Assembly (NCBI GenBank): GCA_030704615.1
Contig: CM060731.1
Span: 45,446,001-45,510,000 of the forward strand
DNA: 64,000 bases
Source: Takakia lepidozioides
Taxonomy: Eukaryota; Streptophyta; Takakiopsida; Takakiales; Takakiaceae
Direction: 5' to 3'
This document shows, one piece after another, positions 16,605 through 27,509 of this stretch. The position numbers and the translations under genes are program-made. Each line of letters begins with the position of its first letter. The first letter of the stretch is position 1. The notes beneath the pieces were generated by a model. That model saw only the letters and a program-made list of their open reading frames with translations. It did no database searches and was not told the origin of the DNA.

Positions 16605-19600
16605 CTAGTGATGATGATGTTCATGCCCTGGAAGACCACCCTCTCCTATCACCTTCAACTGTCAAACAAGAACACCTCGAGAAATTAGTTTACGGACTCT
16701 TGCGTGAGGCAAAAGAACCAAACTCAATACTCAATCAGTTAAGGACTGTCATTCTCACTTTACACAAAGTTCCACTGTAACAGGATTTTCAGCTCAACTC
16801 CTGATTGACCTTAATATTAATTTGCCTGCTTTGAAGTTCTCCCTGCTACAGCTGCTACAGCATATGTCAGACCAACCCCACCCAACCACTCGTCCACAGA
16901 CAAGCTTGGCTTCTCCTGACCATGACTTGGCATCAAGTAGAGGACTCACAGCTTCCCATACTGCTACAGGTGGAGTGATGAAACTTCATCTGACCACTGG
17001 ACAGAAGGCCCAATAGGTACTTGCTAGTTGAGAGGAGAAGATAGAATATATTGGGTGTTGCACCAGTCATTGTTTTGATGCGCAGGAGGTGTGGGAAGGA
17101 GACAGTACTATTGCGGTATTGTGATACCACCGCTTGTCGGACCAAAGACAGGAGGGACAGATATAAAACTACTTCACTCTTCAAATAGATGTTTTGTGTG
17201 CCATCATGCAATGAAAGTGCAGTGTCATTAGGTCTACTACACAAACTGATGGTGGGAAGTATCTGATTTGTGGAAGACTGCCTAACAGGTACCTGAAAGA
17301 CTTGGCTGCAGACTGAGCATTCATACTGTTTGTCCTTCTCCAGCTTGAACCATGTCACATCATGCTCATCCTCTGCAAGTTCTCACAAAATGTGGGTTAT
17401 TGTTGGTCTGTGATGTCCCTAAACTTTTGCTAAGGGTTTTGTCCAATTGTTCAGACATTTACTGAAGTAGGTCCCAACCTTGATGCAATACTTTTAGGCC
17501 ACCTCACACAAGTGGGCACCGAAAGGCAGTGCCTGCCAAGCCAACAAAACAGCTGGTGTTTCCCCCACATTAGGTTCATGAGGTAGCTACTCCATAGCTC
17601 AAAACTTAACACTTACACTTCACAGGCTGAACAGTAATGGCAGTGGTGGGAGACAGCGCAAACTAAAAAAACCTGATACACAACCATCCAGGGCACAAAG
17701 AGCCCACTCTGTGTTGCCTCATTGGCAATGCCAAGACTTCATCTCTCCAGCTAGGGGTATGTCAAATAAAGGGATCTTGCGAAGTATTTATGTGAGTGAA
17801 AAATGCTTACCACCAACACCTCCTGAGCACCCAACTATCCGCTCATCATAGTGTGACTCCACAATTGCAGGGGCATCCTGTACATCTGTTCACCCAGTGA
17901 GAAGATTGCAAGAATTCATACTAACAAGTGATTCAAAAGCTCACAACGTAAAAGCTGCTTATCTAGAGACTCCAACTTTTCACAGCTTCCAGTCACTTAC
18001 AAGACATGATACGAGTATTGCATTGAGTGACAGATAGATTGCACAGGTGGAGGAGGGACATGTAAGCCAGTAATCATGCCAAGGAGACTGGGAAATCTAG
18101 CCATATCCAGGACTGACAACAAAGCAAGGGAGAGCCACCTCAACACAATGAGTTCAAAGCCACCTTCAGCTCTCAACTACATGCTGGCACATGTGATATT
18201 TGTCTCCTCTGACTGAGTGATAAAACTGACCTTGGTTCCAAAGGGACCACGAGGCGGATCCAGATCAAAGCGCTTCCCACCCTGCAAAATACGAACAAAG
18301 CATCAATAATGCAGCCAACCAAATAGATGTATGTTGGATGTCACCCATTATGACAACCCAGCTATAAAGGGGGGTAACTGGGTCAACCAGCCATGTGGTT
18401 GCAAAATTTCGAACCAGCAGGATGGAAGGGGTACCGAGCGCTCCGCTTCCAACTCCTCCAGCTCAACTCCTGTTGCAATTCCAAAATCGCCCGAGCTGCC
18501 TGCCCAGTCATAGACAGTCATACATCAATCACCATACTCATAATGCTCTCTCTAAAAAGTTACACTATTGAGATCCTAGTGGTAAAGATACCAAAATACT
18601 CTCAGGAGCGCATATGTCATAAAAATGCAAGATAAAAGGAACAGGGACCAACTCAAAGGCCAACCCAGCAATCTTCAGTATATGACAACTTCTCAAACCC
18701 CTGTGCCATTCCACTTCAGTTCCCCTTCTTGCCAATTTTTTTTGGTAAATTGCATACTTCAACCTAAAACTCTGTGCACTTACTATTCTCACCATAAGAT
18801 TCTAGACTCAGAATTATGGGTGTCCAAAGGAAATTCACAAAATTCTTGAAGTCTAGGGTTTCATAAACTCTATAAGGAGCTCTGTCAATCCTCGTGCCAG
18901 TGGGCTGATAAAGTATACCAAAGAAAACTTCTTCTCTTCTGCAGCCCCTTCCAGGACATGCACAAACAAATGAGCAAAATTTGGCATGCATACTTCACCC
19001 TCATATCAAGGCAACTTGAACAAACTACTATGAAAGACAACAGGTAGCCAAGGATACCGTGAACCACTCACTTATAAAAAGCTTATATTGATCTGGGCCA
19101 TGAAATCTATAGGGGACTCACAAAAGGGCTCTATTTGAAAGATGTCATTCACCTTGAGCAACTGAGCATAGAAAATCCTAAACTCTCGGAAAGAATGAGC
19201 GGTAAATAAATGGAGGTGGTATAGTTGAATGATGGGGATATTCCACATTGAACTGTCCTCTCAGAAATCTATCACAAATTACCAGACTGCCTAAAATCAT
19301 CGGCAGAGTTCAGCAATCACTTGGACAACTGCATCAGACGTCTATCTTCATCCAGAAGTTCTGACAGACCAAGAGAAACCGAACAATCCCACAGCCACCA
19401 ACACACATAGTGCAGGATTATGGAGACATTAATCACACAATCATTCAAGAGGATGCCGAAACTTATGACTAGTGTGCATTTGTGCCCTAAATCAAAAGAT
19501 CGTCAGTGTTACATGTGAAATAAAGAGCTATAACTACTGGTCTCGAGCTTGAATTGCAGAAGAGTCTGCGGTGTGCCAAATGCAAGTCAAATTAGGTCTT

Positions 19601-20115
19601 CATGTACTTCTTGATCCCCTTTCTCTGTTTAGAATCACGTAATACTCATCTAATCGATTGGAAAACAGCTCAATCTAAACTCGATTTCCAAACCATTTGG
19701 TCCACTAAAAAGACTAGGCATCCGCTCCAATTCAAAAATGCTTAAGCCTACCATCGTGCCACATATCCACAGTCAGTAGGTAGAAAAGAAAAATGCCCTA
19801 AACGGGAGGGAGACAAACGCAACGCTATCAACAGAATATCTATCCAGGTCCATTGACGATACGAGAAGGGCTGAAATGGCATGCCCGAAGGCAGATCAAT
19901 CTCAGTCAGAGAGGCAGATACTAAGGAAAATGCAAGCTACCTCCTGCACTTGCCAAATCACGACTACGATGCAACCACCGCGCATATGAGAGACCCCGAT
20001 GTTCTGATTGCTCCGCTTGCGGTTGCGGGTTACACAGCAATGTCGGTGGAGGCACACATGGTACACGCCTGGATGCAACCAACCGTGAGAGCCTGCATCC
20101 AGCCGTCCTCAACAT
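16605..20115 (-). CDS. COX5B: Cytochrome c oxidase subunit 5B, mitochondrial, complete, six exons
   Basis: Nuclear-encoded structural subunit of respiratory complex IV. Exons on the complement, in coding order: 20115-19941, 18499-18435, 18281-18231, 17877-17811, 17372-17293 and 16658-16605. They join in phase (1, 0, 0, 1, 0) to 163 residues, normal for plant COX5B. Residues 1-58 start MLRTAGCRLSRLVASRRV and are rich in Arg and Ser without acidic residues, as expected for a mitochondrial presequence. Then come GIATGVELEELEAERS, FDLDPPRGPFGTK, AIVESHYDERIVGCSGGVGE, DEHDVTWFKLEK and CSVCSQVFQ, which is the zinc-binding region, and a terminal GHEHHHH tail. The ATG at 20115 is chosen because it opens the presequence and the frame above it has no other support. 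A partial copy of the 3' half lies at 12186-12990. Confidence 0.95.
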
Positions 20116-20214
20116 AGCGCCCCACTCCCTCTGGGCCTTGCACTGCCTCTCCCCCGATCCCTGCACTGCCCTTCTCCCTCCCCGCGCGCACACACCAACG
20201 CCACACACGAGCCA

Positions 20215-20220
<6 letters not shown>

Positions 20221-20249
<29 letters not shown>

Positions 20250-20254
20250 AGAAG
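20221..20254 (-). repeat. GA microsatellite in the COX5B 5' flank
   Basis: A GA run about 105 bases upstream of the COX5B start codon, read as CT on the coding strand. CT/GA tracts are frequent near plant transcription starts, so it may lie in the 5' leader; that is inference. Confidence 0.75.
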
Positions 20255-21025
20255 AGAGACCCTTGAGCATCTACAATTTCCACGTGTCTTGAGATATGGA
20301 CGTTGGATGGTACAGCTGGAGAATCCACTCCGTCAGCTGGAAAAGACGGAGACGATGCGTTAAGTATGGTGGACGTGACAATGATACAATTATAATATTT
20401 AAATAGAGTTTTTATTTTTTATTTTTTATTTTTTTCTCTTTTTTGCTTTTTTTAATTTTCTAACAACTTAATTAAAATATTATTTTTAGTTTTTATAAAT
20501 TTTAATGTTTTACGGAACGGGGGCAAAGGCCCTGGACAATATATAAGGAAAAAATATTAGGAGAAGTGGCCACCGAGGGGCCTTGTTGAATGCTCACAAT
20601 GGGGATACACCACCCCCTGACCAAATATCCAATAAACCGAAGAGCATGTTTTTGCAGAATGAGGAGAGCTACAGAGTAAGCAGAGGAGTAAGAGAAGCAA
20701 GAGATGGGGTGGGTGAAAACTATCTACTACTAGCCTATTCTGTCTTCATAATGTAGGAGTTCTAAAATTTAAGCTGTGCTGTAAACTTAGAATCTTGCCA
20801 ATTGAAGTTTGCATCCTCCTTCAGCCAGGGATTTCCCATAGAGGGGGGATGGAGTCTTTCCAGTGCACTCAGGAGTCGGAAATACGAGAGCCGAGGGGGC
20901 CATTCTTGCCCCAGTAGGTGAGATCAAACTCCTGGAGAAGCTGCAACCTGCGCCGATCTGAAGCTCGGGGAAGAGCTGCACACAATGAGATCTAGGCTTT
21001 CATCCGGATCCCCTCAGTCATGATA
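20255..21025. other. COX5B upstream flank, partly very AT-rich
   Basis: Contains a strongly T-rich then A-rich stretch (about 20397-20510) and no recognisable coding region. The right part (20780-21020) may be the decayed 3' end of the LINE fragment that follows, but I cannot show this. Confidence 0.5.
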
Positions 21026-22083
21026 TCAATGTAAATTTGAAACACCGATAGATCTGAGACTGGGGGTTTTACCCTGGAATATCCAAGCACATCTTGATTT
21101 CCAAGTAGCCCAAAAGGTATGAGCTCTTAGACATCCCCACACAAGGCACCTGATCATAGGTCTGCCTTGTCTAAAGTTAAGCAACAAGAGAAATGGGGGT
21201 TTGGGAACTGGGAGAGTTTCCCAATTGGAGTAGAAATTAGTGACCAAGGACCAGACTGTTTTGGCCCTGGGGCCTGTCACCAGACAGTGTTCCAAATATT
21301 CATGGCTTCTTAAACACATTGCACAGTCCAAATTATCAGCTTTCATGAAAACATTCACTTGGAGGATCTTATGAACAATCTTCCACAGGAAGGCAGATAG
21401 CTTAGAAGCCGCCCAGATCTCTTTCTAGATTTGAGACCAATTAGCTTCACTTTTCAAAAGTCAGCCCCATTTGTTCACCCATTTACTGGAGAAGGAATGG
21501 GGTGGTGAGATAAGAGAGTAACCAAGTTTAATAGAGTATGCAAAGAGTGGGGAGCGAGCCCTATCCATCCAGGACCATTCCCCTTGATCGAACTGCAACC
21601 CTGCAAGTGGCAATCTCTGCAGAAACCAGTTGAAGTGCGAGTGTTGGGCCCAATGACTGGCTTGCCCTAGTGGTGGCATAGGATTAGGCTTTCCCGACAC
21701 ACAGTCAATGACTCTTATGGAGAACAGACCCGCTTTGGCTAAGGTTCTTTCACCAAGGGGAGCCAACCCTCCAGCACTGAGAACCAGCTTGAAACCAAGG
21801 CCTGTGGCACTATCACCATTATTTGACCAGGACAAGGCCAGGAGAGCCAAATTGGGATCTTCAGTCCTATCGCCAAACCAGACTGTCAGGTCCATACCCT
21901 GTGTTCATCCTGCAATAATGCCCGAATATAAGGAGGGATCTGAGAAACAATGCATGGCCAGGAAATTGAGGAACGGTGAGTGCCTAGAACTGAAGCAATC
22001 AAGGGTGTGGGGACGAAATCTCCGGTCTCTTCCCAGATGTTGGCCAGATGAACAAATTCCTTCTCTTCCCAATGACGCAACGG
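21026..22083 (-). mobile_element. LINE (non-LTR retrotransposon) fragment with zf-RVT end
   Basis: The minus strand encodes the C-terminal part of a plant LINE polyprotein in broken frames. Visible pieces are LPLAGLQFDQGEWSWMDR, FAYSIKLGYSLISPP and the zinc-binding reverse-transcriptase tail CAMCLRSHEYLEHCLVTGPR followed by TVWSLVTNFY and WATWKSRCAW. A related fragment in the opposite orientation lies at 45610-46290, with the same order (PLADLQFDPKEWSW, then CTSGLLETLEHCLLGCHAPR, then WHIWKSRCAW). The endonuclease and most of the reverse transcriptase are missing. The right edge coincides with the terminal palindrome of a MULE-like element at 22085. Confidence 0.8.
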
Positions 22084-22084
22084 T

Positions 22085-22260
22085 GTGAGCGTACGCTCAC
22101 TAACGTGGCATGAGCCTACGCTCACACCAGCTGATGTGGCGTGAGCATACGGTCACGCCGACGTGGTGTGAGCCTGCCAACATGGTGTGGGAATGCTGAC
22201 GTGGTGCTAGGACAGCCATCGTCACGTCACCAGAAAGATATGGCGCCTATAACCGAGGGG
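22085..22260. repeat. Terminal repeat of a second MULE-like element copy
   Basis: Begins with a perfect 16-bp palindrome GTGAGCGTACGCTCAC (22085-22100), then several GTGGCGTGAGC-like blocks, and ends with a CCTATAACCG block. The same three components in the same order form the left end of the 11.46-kb MULE-like element at 31205 (palindromic GAGCGTACGCTC at 31243-31254, TGACGTGGCGTGAGC blocks, then CCTATAACCG near 31385). It abuts LINE coding sequence on the left, which suggests insertion into the LINE. A matching right end for this copy was not found. Confidence 0.7.
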
Positions 22261-22424
22261 CCTATAACCATGGGATTCGTTCATCAAAATATGAAACCAA
22301 AAAACCACAAATGACAAACCACAAATGAAATGACAAACCATCGCATCCATTCACATCCATTCGATGTCTTCAAGCAAGAATCCACCTTCTTAAAGCAGGA
22401 ATCCACCGCGTCGCGTCTCCTTGG

Positions 22425-22820
22425 AAGGGATTGAATACATAGCAGAAATGGTGTGCTTCGAAGCACACCGTTTCTGCCCCATCCAAAAGGCTCTTTTTGA
22501 GGTCTCTTTAGACAACAACAAAAAGCATGGAGGGTAATTGAAAGGGATTGCATACATAGCAGAAATGGTGTGCTTCGAAGCACACCATTTCTGCCCCATC
22601 CAAAAGGCTCTTTTTGAGGTCTCTTCGACAACAACAGAAAACATGGAGGGTAGTACTTGAAAGGGATTGAACACATAGCAGAAATGGTGTGCTTCGAAGC
22701 ACACCGTTTCTACCCCATCCAAAAGGCTCTTTTTTAGGTCTCTTCAAACAACAATGGAAAGCATGGAGGGTACTTGAAATGGATTGAATACATAGCAAAA
22801 ATGGTGTGCTTCGAAGCATC
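22425..22820 (+). repeat. ~120-bp tandem repeat, four units, each with a long palindrome
   Basis: Four units carry the palindrome core GGTGTGCTTCGAAGCACACC or its left half, followed by CCCCATCCAAAAGGCTC and an AACA-rich stretch. In the second unit the palindrome is perfect over 36 bases (22559-22594; half arm GCAGAAATGGTGTGCTTC). The fourth unit keeps only the left half. The array lies inside the presumed second copy of the MULE-like element. Confidence 0.9.
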
Positions 22821-22882
22821 TGGAAATAGGGTCAGGCAGGATAATGTGCGGCGCCACACACTGTTTTTCCAACCAACCAGAC

Positions 22883-22952
22883 GGGTCAGTACCCGGACTG
22901 CAGAGATGGTGTACGGCACCGCACACCATCTCTGTAGTCCGGGTACTGACCC
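22883..22952. repeat. Near-perfect hairpin, 30-bp arms
   Basis: GGGTCAGTACCCGGACTGC (22883-22901) and the bases that follow are mirrored by the stretch ending CAGTCC-like AGTCCGGGTACTGACCC at 22952. Arms of 30 bases pair with one mismatch around a 10-base loop. It could be a small foldback element, a hairpin RNA source or part of a terminal structure; the sequence does not decide. Confidence 0.85.
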
Positions 22953-22977
22953 ATCTGTCAAAACATTGCAGGGAAAG

Positions 22978-23210
22978 ATGCAGAGAGTGGTTGTCGAGAA
23001 CCCACCTGTAGAGACAGAGGACATGGAGGAAGATGTGGAGGATGCATACTACGAAAGCAAGGCCGCGCAGGTGATGGGGAACCAGAAAGTGAACTCGCAA
23101 CTTGTAATCAACCACATGGTTGTAGCAGATGGGAGGTTGAGGATTCCGCTTTGTAGAATGGTCTCTATGCCGATTGATCGACCACCGCTCAGTAGCATTC
23201 TTGCGGGGTA
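22978..23210 (+). pseudogene. Truncated paralogue of the ParB-like element gene
   Basis: The frame contains KVNSQLVINHMVVADGRLRI followed by PLCRMVSMPIDRPPLS, which matches KVNSQEVIRDMLVSGGRLDI then PLCRMISMSVVRPPLS in the exon at 37056-37708. The acidic stretch before it (ETEDMEEDVEDAYYESKAA) corresponds to the acidic stretch there. After RPPLS the reading frame ends at a TAG, and the DGNHR part is absent. This shows that the rightward gene of the MULE-like element belongs to a family with at least two copies in the window. Confidence 0.75.
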
Positions 23211-23265
23211 GCTTAAGCTCCATGCCCAAGCATGCAATCACGCTCCATCTCCCCAAACTTGACCC

Positions 23266-23294
23266 CCCCACCCCCCCCCCCCCCCCCCCCCCCC
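23266..23294 (+). repeat. Poly-C tract
   Basis: A run of nearly pure C of about 29 bases, interrupted by one A. A low-complexity feature; the assembled length may be unreliable. Confidence 0.9.
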
Positions 23295-24012
23295 AAGACT
23301 GTTACGATCATTGGTAGGTTGTCGGGTGAGGAGATTCAGTGGCCCACCACAACCTGCACAATGCTTGATTTTATTTTCGACCACGTGATGTAGGCGTTCA
23401 TTCAATGTCGGACCTACCGACAACTGGCATGCCTTGAGGTCATGCCAGTTGTGTCATTTCACAAGTGTTCACACCCTCTTCTAGTAAAATAACATATGGC
23501 AACAATCTAAGCATAGAAATCATATTAGTCTTCTAAACTGCAGTTGCAAAAGATAATGTCTTCCCTACCTGTACCTTCTATCAAACCATGTACCCCATAC
23601 CTTCCACAAACATGAGGAGTCTTCCCTACCCTGTACCTCATTCGACACCTGGTTCCACTGCAAAGGCTCCTCATACCACTGCAAGACTCTTCCTGCTACT
23701 GTTGTTCACATCCCAAACGGTGTCCTTTGGCTTGTCAATAATCTCTGCCGCCCGCGTGGTGAGAAGAGGCTTCTGCCCCAAGAAAAAGCTTGTGTGCAGA
23801 CTGAGGAATCGTGATTTTTTGATTGATTGGAGTAGAAACCAATGGCCTCATACTGAGATCTTCTTGCCTCATCAAGCCTCTAAGCTTATGTGCGTGGGCT
23901 GTTGACAAGGTTGCGGAACAAGGCCAGCATCTGTGCACATACGGACTCCCTTTCGCTTCACATCCCTTGTGAGGAATGTGAAGTGAAAAGAAGTCCATAT
24001 GTACGCAGAGGC

Positions 24013-24690
24013 CACTACTACGTTTGGGGGGGTTTAGCGATGCCTCAGTGACCTCCAAACGCCGCGCCTAGCGACGGAAATACGCTACAGCGCTCGGGGC
24101 GCACCGGGGACAAATTGCGACGTCGGGAAGTCGCCCCACGTCGGTCCGACGTCGCTCCCGGAACGTTGCAGATTAGCGACCTAGGGGAATCGCTAATCCC
24201 CCGGGTCCACTTGGCCACGACCAGCGACGGCGTCCCTCCCCCTGCGTCATGGGGCAGTCGCAAGGACGTCGCCCATCCCTAGAAATAGCCACGCGCCAGC
24301 GTTGCCAGCACGTCGCAGCCTGGGACATTAAAGCCCCCGCTCTGCGATGCCTGGACATCGCAGATGGGGTCTATTCTGCCTAGGGGACTGGCGACGCCCA
24401 GGAATCGCCACAACGTCGCCGCCATCTGGGGGCGTCACTAGACCCCCATGGGTAGGGAGGTTCTCTAGCGACGCCCGGGAATCGCATGGACGTCGCAGCC
24501 CCCGGGGCCGTCGCTAGCTCCATGGGAGGGCACGTTCTTATGCAACTCCCTGGAGTCACAACAACGTCGTAGCCCCTAGGTGGCGTCGCTAGCTCCACGT
24601 TGGCGTGGTTCTGTTGCGACTGCTGGGAATCGCAAGAGCATCGTTGGTCGCCCCGGCGTCGCGCCGGCGTCGCTGGGTGGGAGGGTAGCC
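24013..24690. repeat. GCGAC/GTCGC-rich subterminal repeat, left side of CACTA element
   Basis: A GC-rich region with dozens of short motifs of the type GCGACG, CGTCGC and TAGCGACG in both orientations. A candidate terminus CACTACTACGTTTGG begins at 24013. A second region of the same make-up lies at about 44570-45600, beyond the other end of the CACTA transposase gene. Short, densely repeated subterminal motifs are typical of CACTA (En/Spm) elements, where they bind the TnpA-type protein. The matching right terminus was not found. Confidence 0.6.
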
Positions 24691-25329
24691 AGCTGGTATT
24701 TGGGGTGGGGTTTGCGGTTTTTTTTTTTCGTTTGGGGGGGGGGGGGTGTTGGGGCTTACTTGGGGGTTGGGGTGTGCCTCGTGCTTGCATGAATTGCATG
24801 CATTCTAATCCATAGGTCAACACACCAAATCCACATGTCCATTAAGGTTAGAATGAGGATCGAAATGGCAACTGAAAAAATATATACATAAAGCGAGTAC
24901 TACCTATACATGTCTCTAACTGGGAACCATCCCTCACTCCTCATCACCTGAGTCATAGGTGTACTCGTCCGAGGAATGCAAGCTACGTTGGGCCTCCAAT
25001 TTGGAGTATGATGAGGCCGAGTCCGAGGTTACATCATCCTTCGAACCACCCCCTACTACTGGCTCTCCCCCATCCGGCCAAGCCACTGAACTACCCATCC
25101 CCACCCCTACAAATGCACTATCCTCCGTCAATTGTGACGTCTTGGCCATTGAGGCTACAAGGGCCTTCCACCCCTGAGTCTTGCAAAAGTTGTGCTTGAT
25201 GGCGGAGGGAGGCCTCTGAAACTAGTTTAGTGGAGGAAGAAGCAGGCCCCATACCCGAGTCATCTGTTTAGAGAGGGTCCTATTGTCGTGGAAGTAGTTA
25301 TAGCGCTTAAAAAAAAAAGTATAGAAAGA

Positions 25330-25815
25330 ATGGAATGGTCATTGTGAAACTTATTGAGGTTTTCTTATTGAACAGGCCCCAAAATATGACCCCTCATTGT
25401 GAAACAGGCAATGGTTTTTGTTAATGTAGATGAGGTGAAAATTAAACAGATGGTCATCTTCAAGCTTATTTAGGCTTTGTTTGTGAAGAAGATGTGTAAC
25501 AAAATGAGCGGTTTATTGTGGAACTTGTTCAGGTTTGTGTTATTGAAGATGAGGTGAAAAAAAAACACGTGGTCATTGTGATTGCTTATTTAGGGTGTCT
25601 TTGTGAAGAAGAGGTAAAACAAAACATTGAGCTATCCTTGTGAAACTTGTTTAGGATTCTGTTATTGAAGAAGAGGTGAAAAAAAAATCAGATGGTCATC
25701 ATGAATGCTTATATAGGGTTTGTTTGTGAAGAAGAGATGAAAAAGAAAGTTAAGCTCTATCATTGTCAAACTTGTTCAGGTTTCTGTTATTGAAGAAGAG
25801 GTGAAAAAAGACACA
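25330..25815 (+). repeat. ~120-bp tandem repeat array, left arm of an inverted pair
   Basis: About four degenerate units, each containing GGTCATCATGAATGCTTAT, a TTTGTTTGTGAAGAAGA block, CATTGTCAAACTTGTTCAGG and TTATTGAAGAAGAGGTGAAA. The same unit occurs in reverse orientation at 26490-27085. Together the arms enclose the SWIM fragment at 25860-26171. Confidence 0.85.
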
Positions 25816-25865
25816 ATGCGACGGTGGAATCGGCCAGACTACTTTAGGCTCAGGTAACAGGAACT

Positions 25866-26171
25866 ATGGAAGTACCTTCACCTGGGTATGGACGGGTTCA
25901 TACTTTGGTCACATCTAGGTCTGTTTTGCACGACAGGGCCTATCAGGTGATGGTGGGAAATTTTCCGGGGTGTACCTATCCCGACTTCGTGTACATGCGT
26001 GAGGAAGCTCTAGGAAAGAAAGGGAAATGGGTTCCCTGCAAGCATCTTTACTACATCTTTTTGCGCAGGATGTATTGTGATCCCAAAAGAGACCAAATCA
26101 TTCACCAGGCGACAGTAGGTCCTGGTGAGGTACGGACACTTTTGCAGCGAGACATTGGCAATATCGAGTAG
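25866..26171 (+). pseudogene. MULE transposase SWIM-domain fragment
   Basis: A 101-codon frame matches the C-terminal SWIM region of the transposase at 31824-32340: EVPSPGYGRVHTLVTSRSVL, then FPGCTYPDF, then WVPCKHLYYIFLRRMYCDPK and QATVGPGEVRTLLQRD, ending in TAG. SWIM fingers need C-x-C followed by C-x-H; here the second cysteine is tyrosine (GCTYPDF, against NCTCPDF in the other copy), so the finger is damaged. No transposase core precedes it. It sits between two inverted arrays of a 120-bp repeat. Confidence 0.85.
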
Positions 26172-26489
26172 TGTTGCATATGATGCGATTTTTCGCAATG
26201 TCGGAAAGGGCTGTTTTGTTTGTAGAACATGTATACACAGTTCTTAAATCTGGACAAGCAGGCGATGTCTCGTTATGAAAGGTAGTTTATTTTTTCATCG
26301 GGTTTGGTTAACGAGCCTCTAAAATTGAGTGCGTCAACGCACACCACTTCTGCCCCCACCCCCAATATTGCCCCGGGCCAAAAATAAAATAAATAAATAA
26401 ATCTTTCTTTTGTTTGAGGGCCTGCCAAACATGGACAAGTGTCAGTATGAAAGCTCATTTTATTTTTTCACGGCCTCTACAGAAGCATT

Positions 26490-27085
26490 GCATAAATGAG
26501 CTTCATGATGACCATCTGTTTTTTTTTCCACTTCTTCTTGAATAACAGGCACCTAAACAAGTTTCACAATGACAGCTCATTTGTTTTCCACGTCCTCTAT
26601 ACAAACAAACCCTAAATAAGCATTCATGATAACCATATGATTTTTTTTTCACCTCTTCTTCAATAACAGAAACATGAAGAAGTTTGACAATGATAGAGCT
26701 CAAGTTTTTTTTTCACCTCTTTTTCAACAAGAGAAACCTGAACAAGATTGACAATGATAGAGCTCAATTTTTTTCACCTCTTCTTCATAAACAAACCCTA
26801 AATAAGCATTCATGATGACCATATGGTTTTTTTTCACCTCTTCTTCAATAACAGAAACCTGAAGAAGTTTGACAATGGTAGAGCTCAAGTTTTTTTTTCA
26901 CCTCTTCTTCACAAACAATCCCTAATTTATTCCCTAAATAAGCATTCATGATGACCATCTGGTTTTTTTTTCACCTCTTCTTCAATAACAGAAACCTGAA
27001 GAAGTTTGACAATGATAGAGCTCAACTTTTTTTTTCACCACTTCTTCACAAACAAACCCTAATTAAACATTCATAATGACCATCT
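26490..27085 (-). repeat. ~120-bp tandem repeat array, right arm of an inverted pair
   Basis: About five degenerate units in reverse orientation to 25330-25815, with TTTCACCTCTTCTTCAATAA, AACCTGAAGAAGTTTGACAA and AAATAAGCATTCATGATGAC as recurring blocks. Together with the left arm it could form a very large stem. Confidence 0.85.
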
Positions 27086-27361
27086 GTCAGGCCCCGAAGC
27101 CACCCGATGCACTGTTTTGCCCTTCCATCTCGTGGGATGCGAAGTATCGTCTGGAGGAAGCACCATAGCAGCAACGCCACCAAGAGTCGACGCCACAGAT
27201 CGGTGCAGACGAATGTTGGCGTCCTCCAACTTGTCAATCTCCAGTTCGTCAATGATCATCCTGAAATCATGATCATGAAAAAATTGAGTGTGTTGACGCA
27301 CTCAGTTCTCGGGGGGGGCAAAACCCGCTGGGTACCCGGGGTGAAAATCCGGACCCGCACC

Positions 27362-27480
27362 CAGTGTTTTTTTTCTGGAATTTGAAAAAAAACGCGAGTG
27401 GCTACAGAGTTTGGCAAAAAATAGCCATACATTCTGTTCATCCATTGAAATTAGGACAGAATCATCCATTTTCGTACATA
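27362..27480. mobile_element. Fragment of the hAT-type MITE family, inverted
   Basis: Starts CAGTGTTTTTTTTCTGG and is close to the reverse complement of the right end of the MITE at 27780-28065 over about 105 bases, including the shared block GAGTGGCTAC. Its own right end and target duplication are not visible. Confidence 0.65.
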
Positions 27481-27509
27481 AATCCATTTATATCATCCAT
27501 ATCTGACAA

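Noticed and set aside
22284-23271. Several overlapping minus-strand frames of 96-175 codons
   Set aside because: They arise from the 120-bp tandem repeats and read the repeat unit over and over (FGWGRNGVLRSTPFLL); shadows of the repeat.
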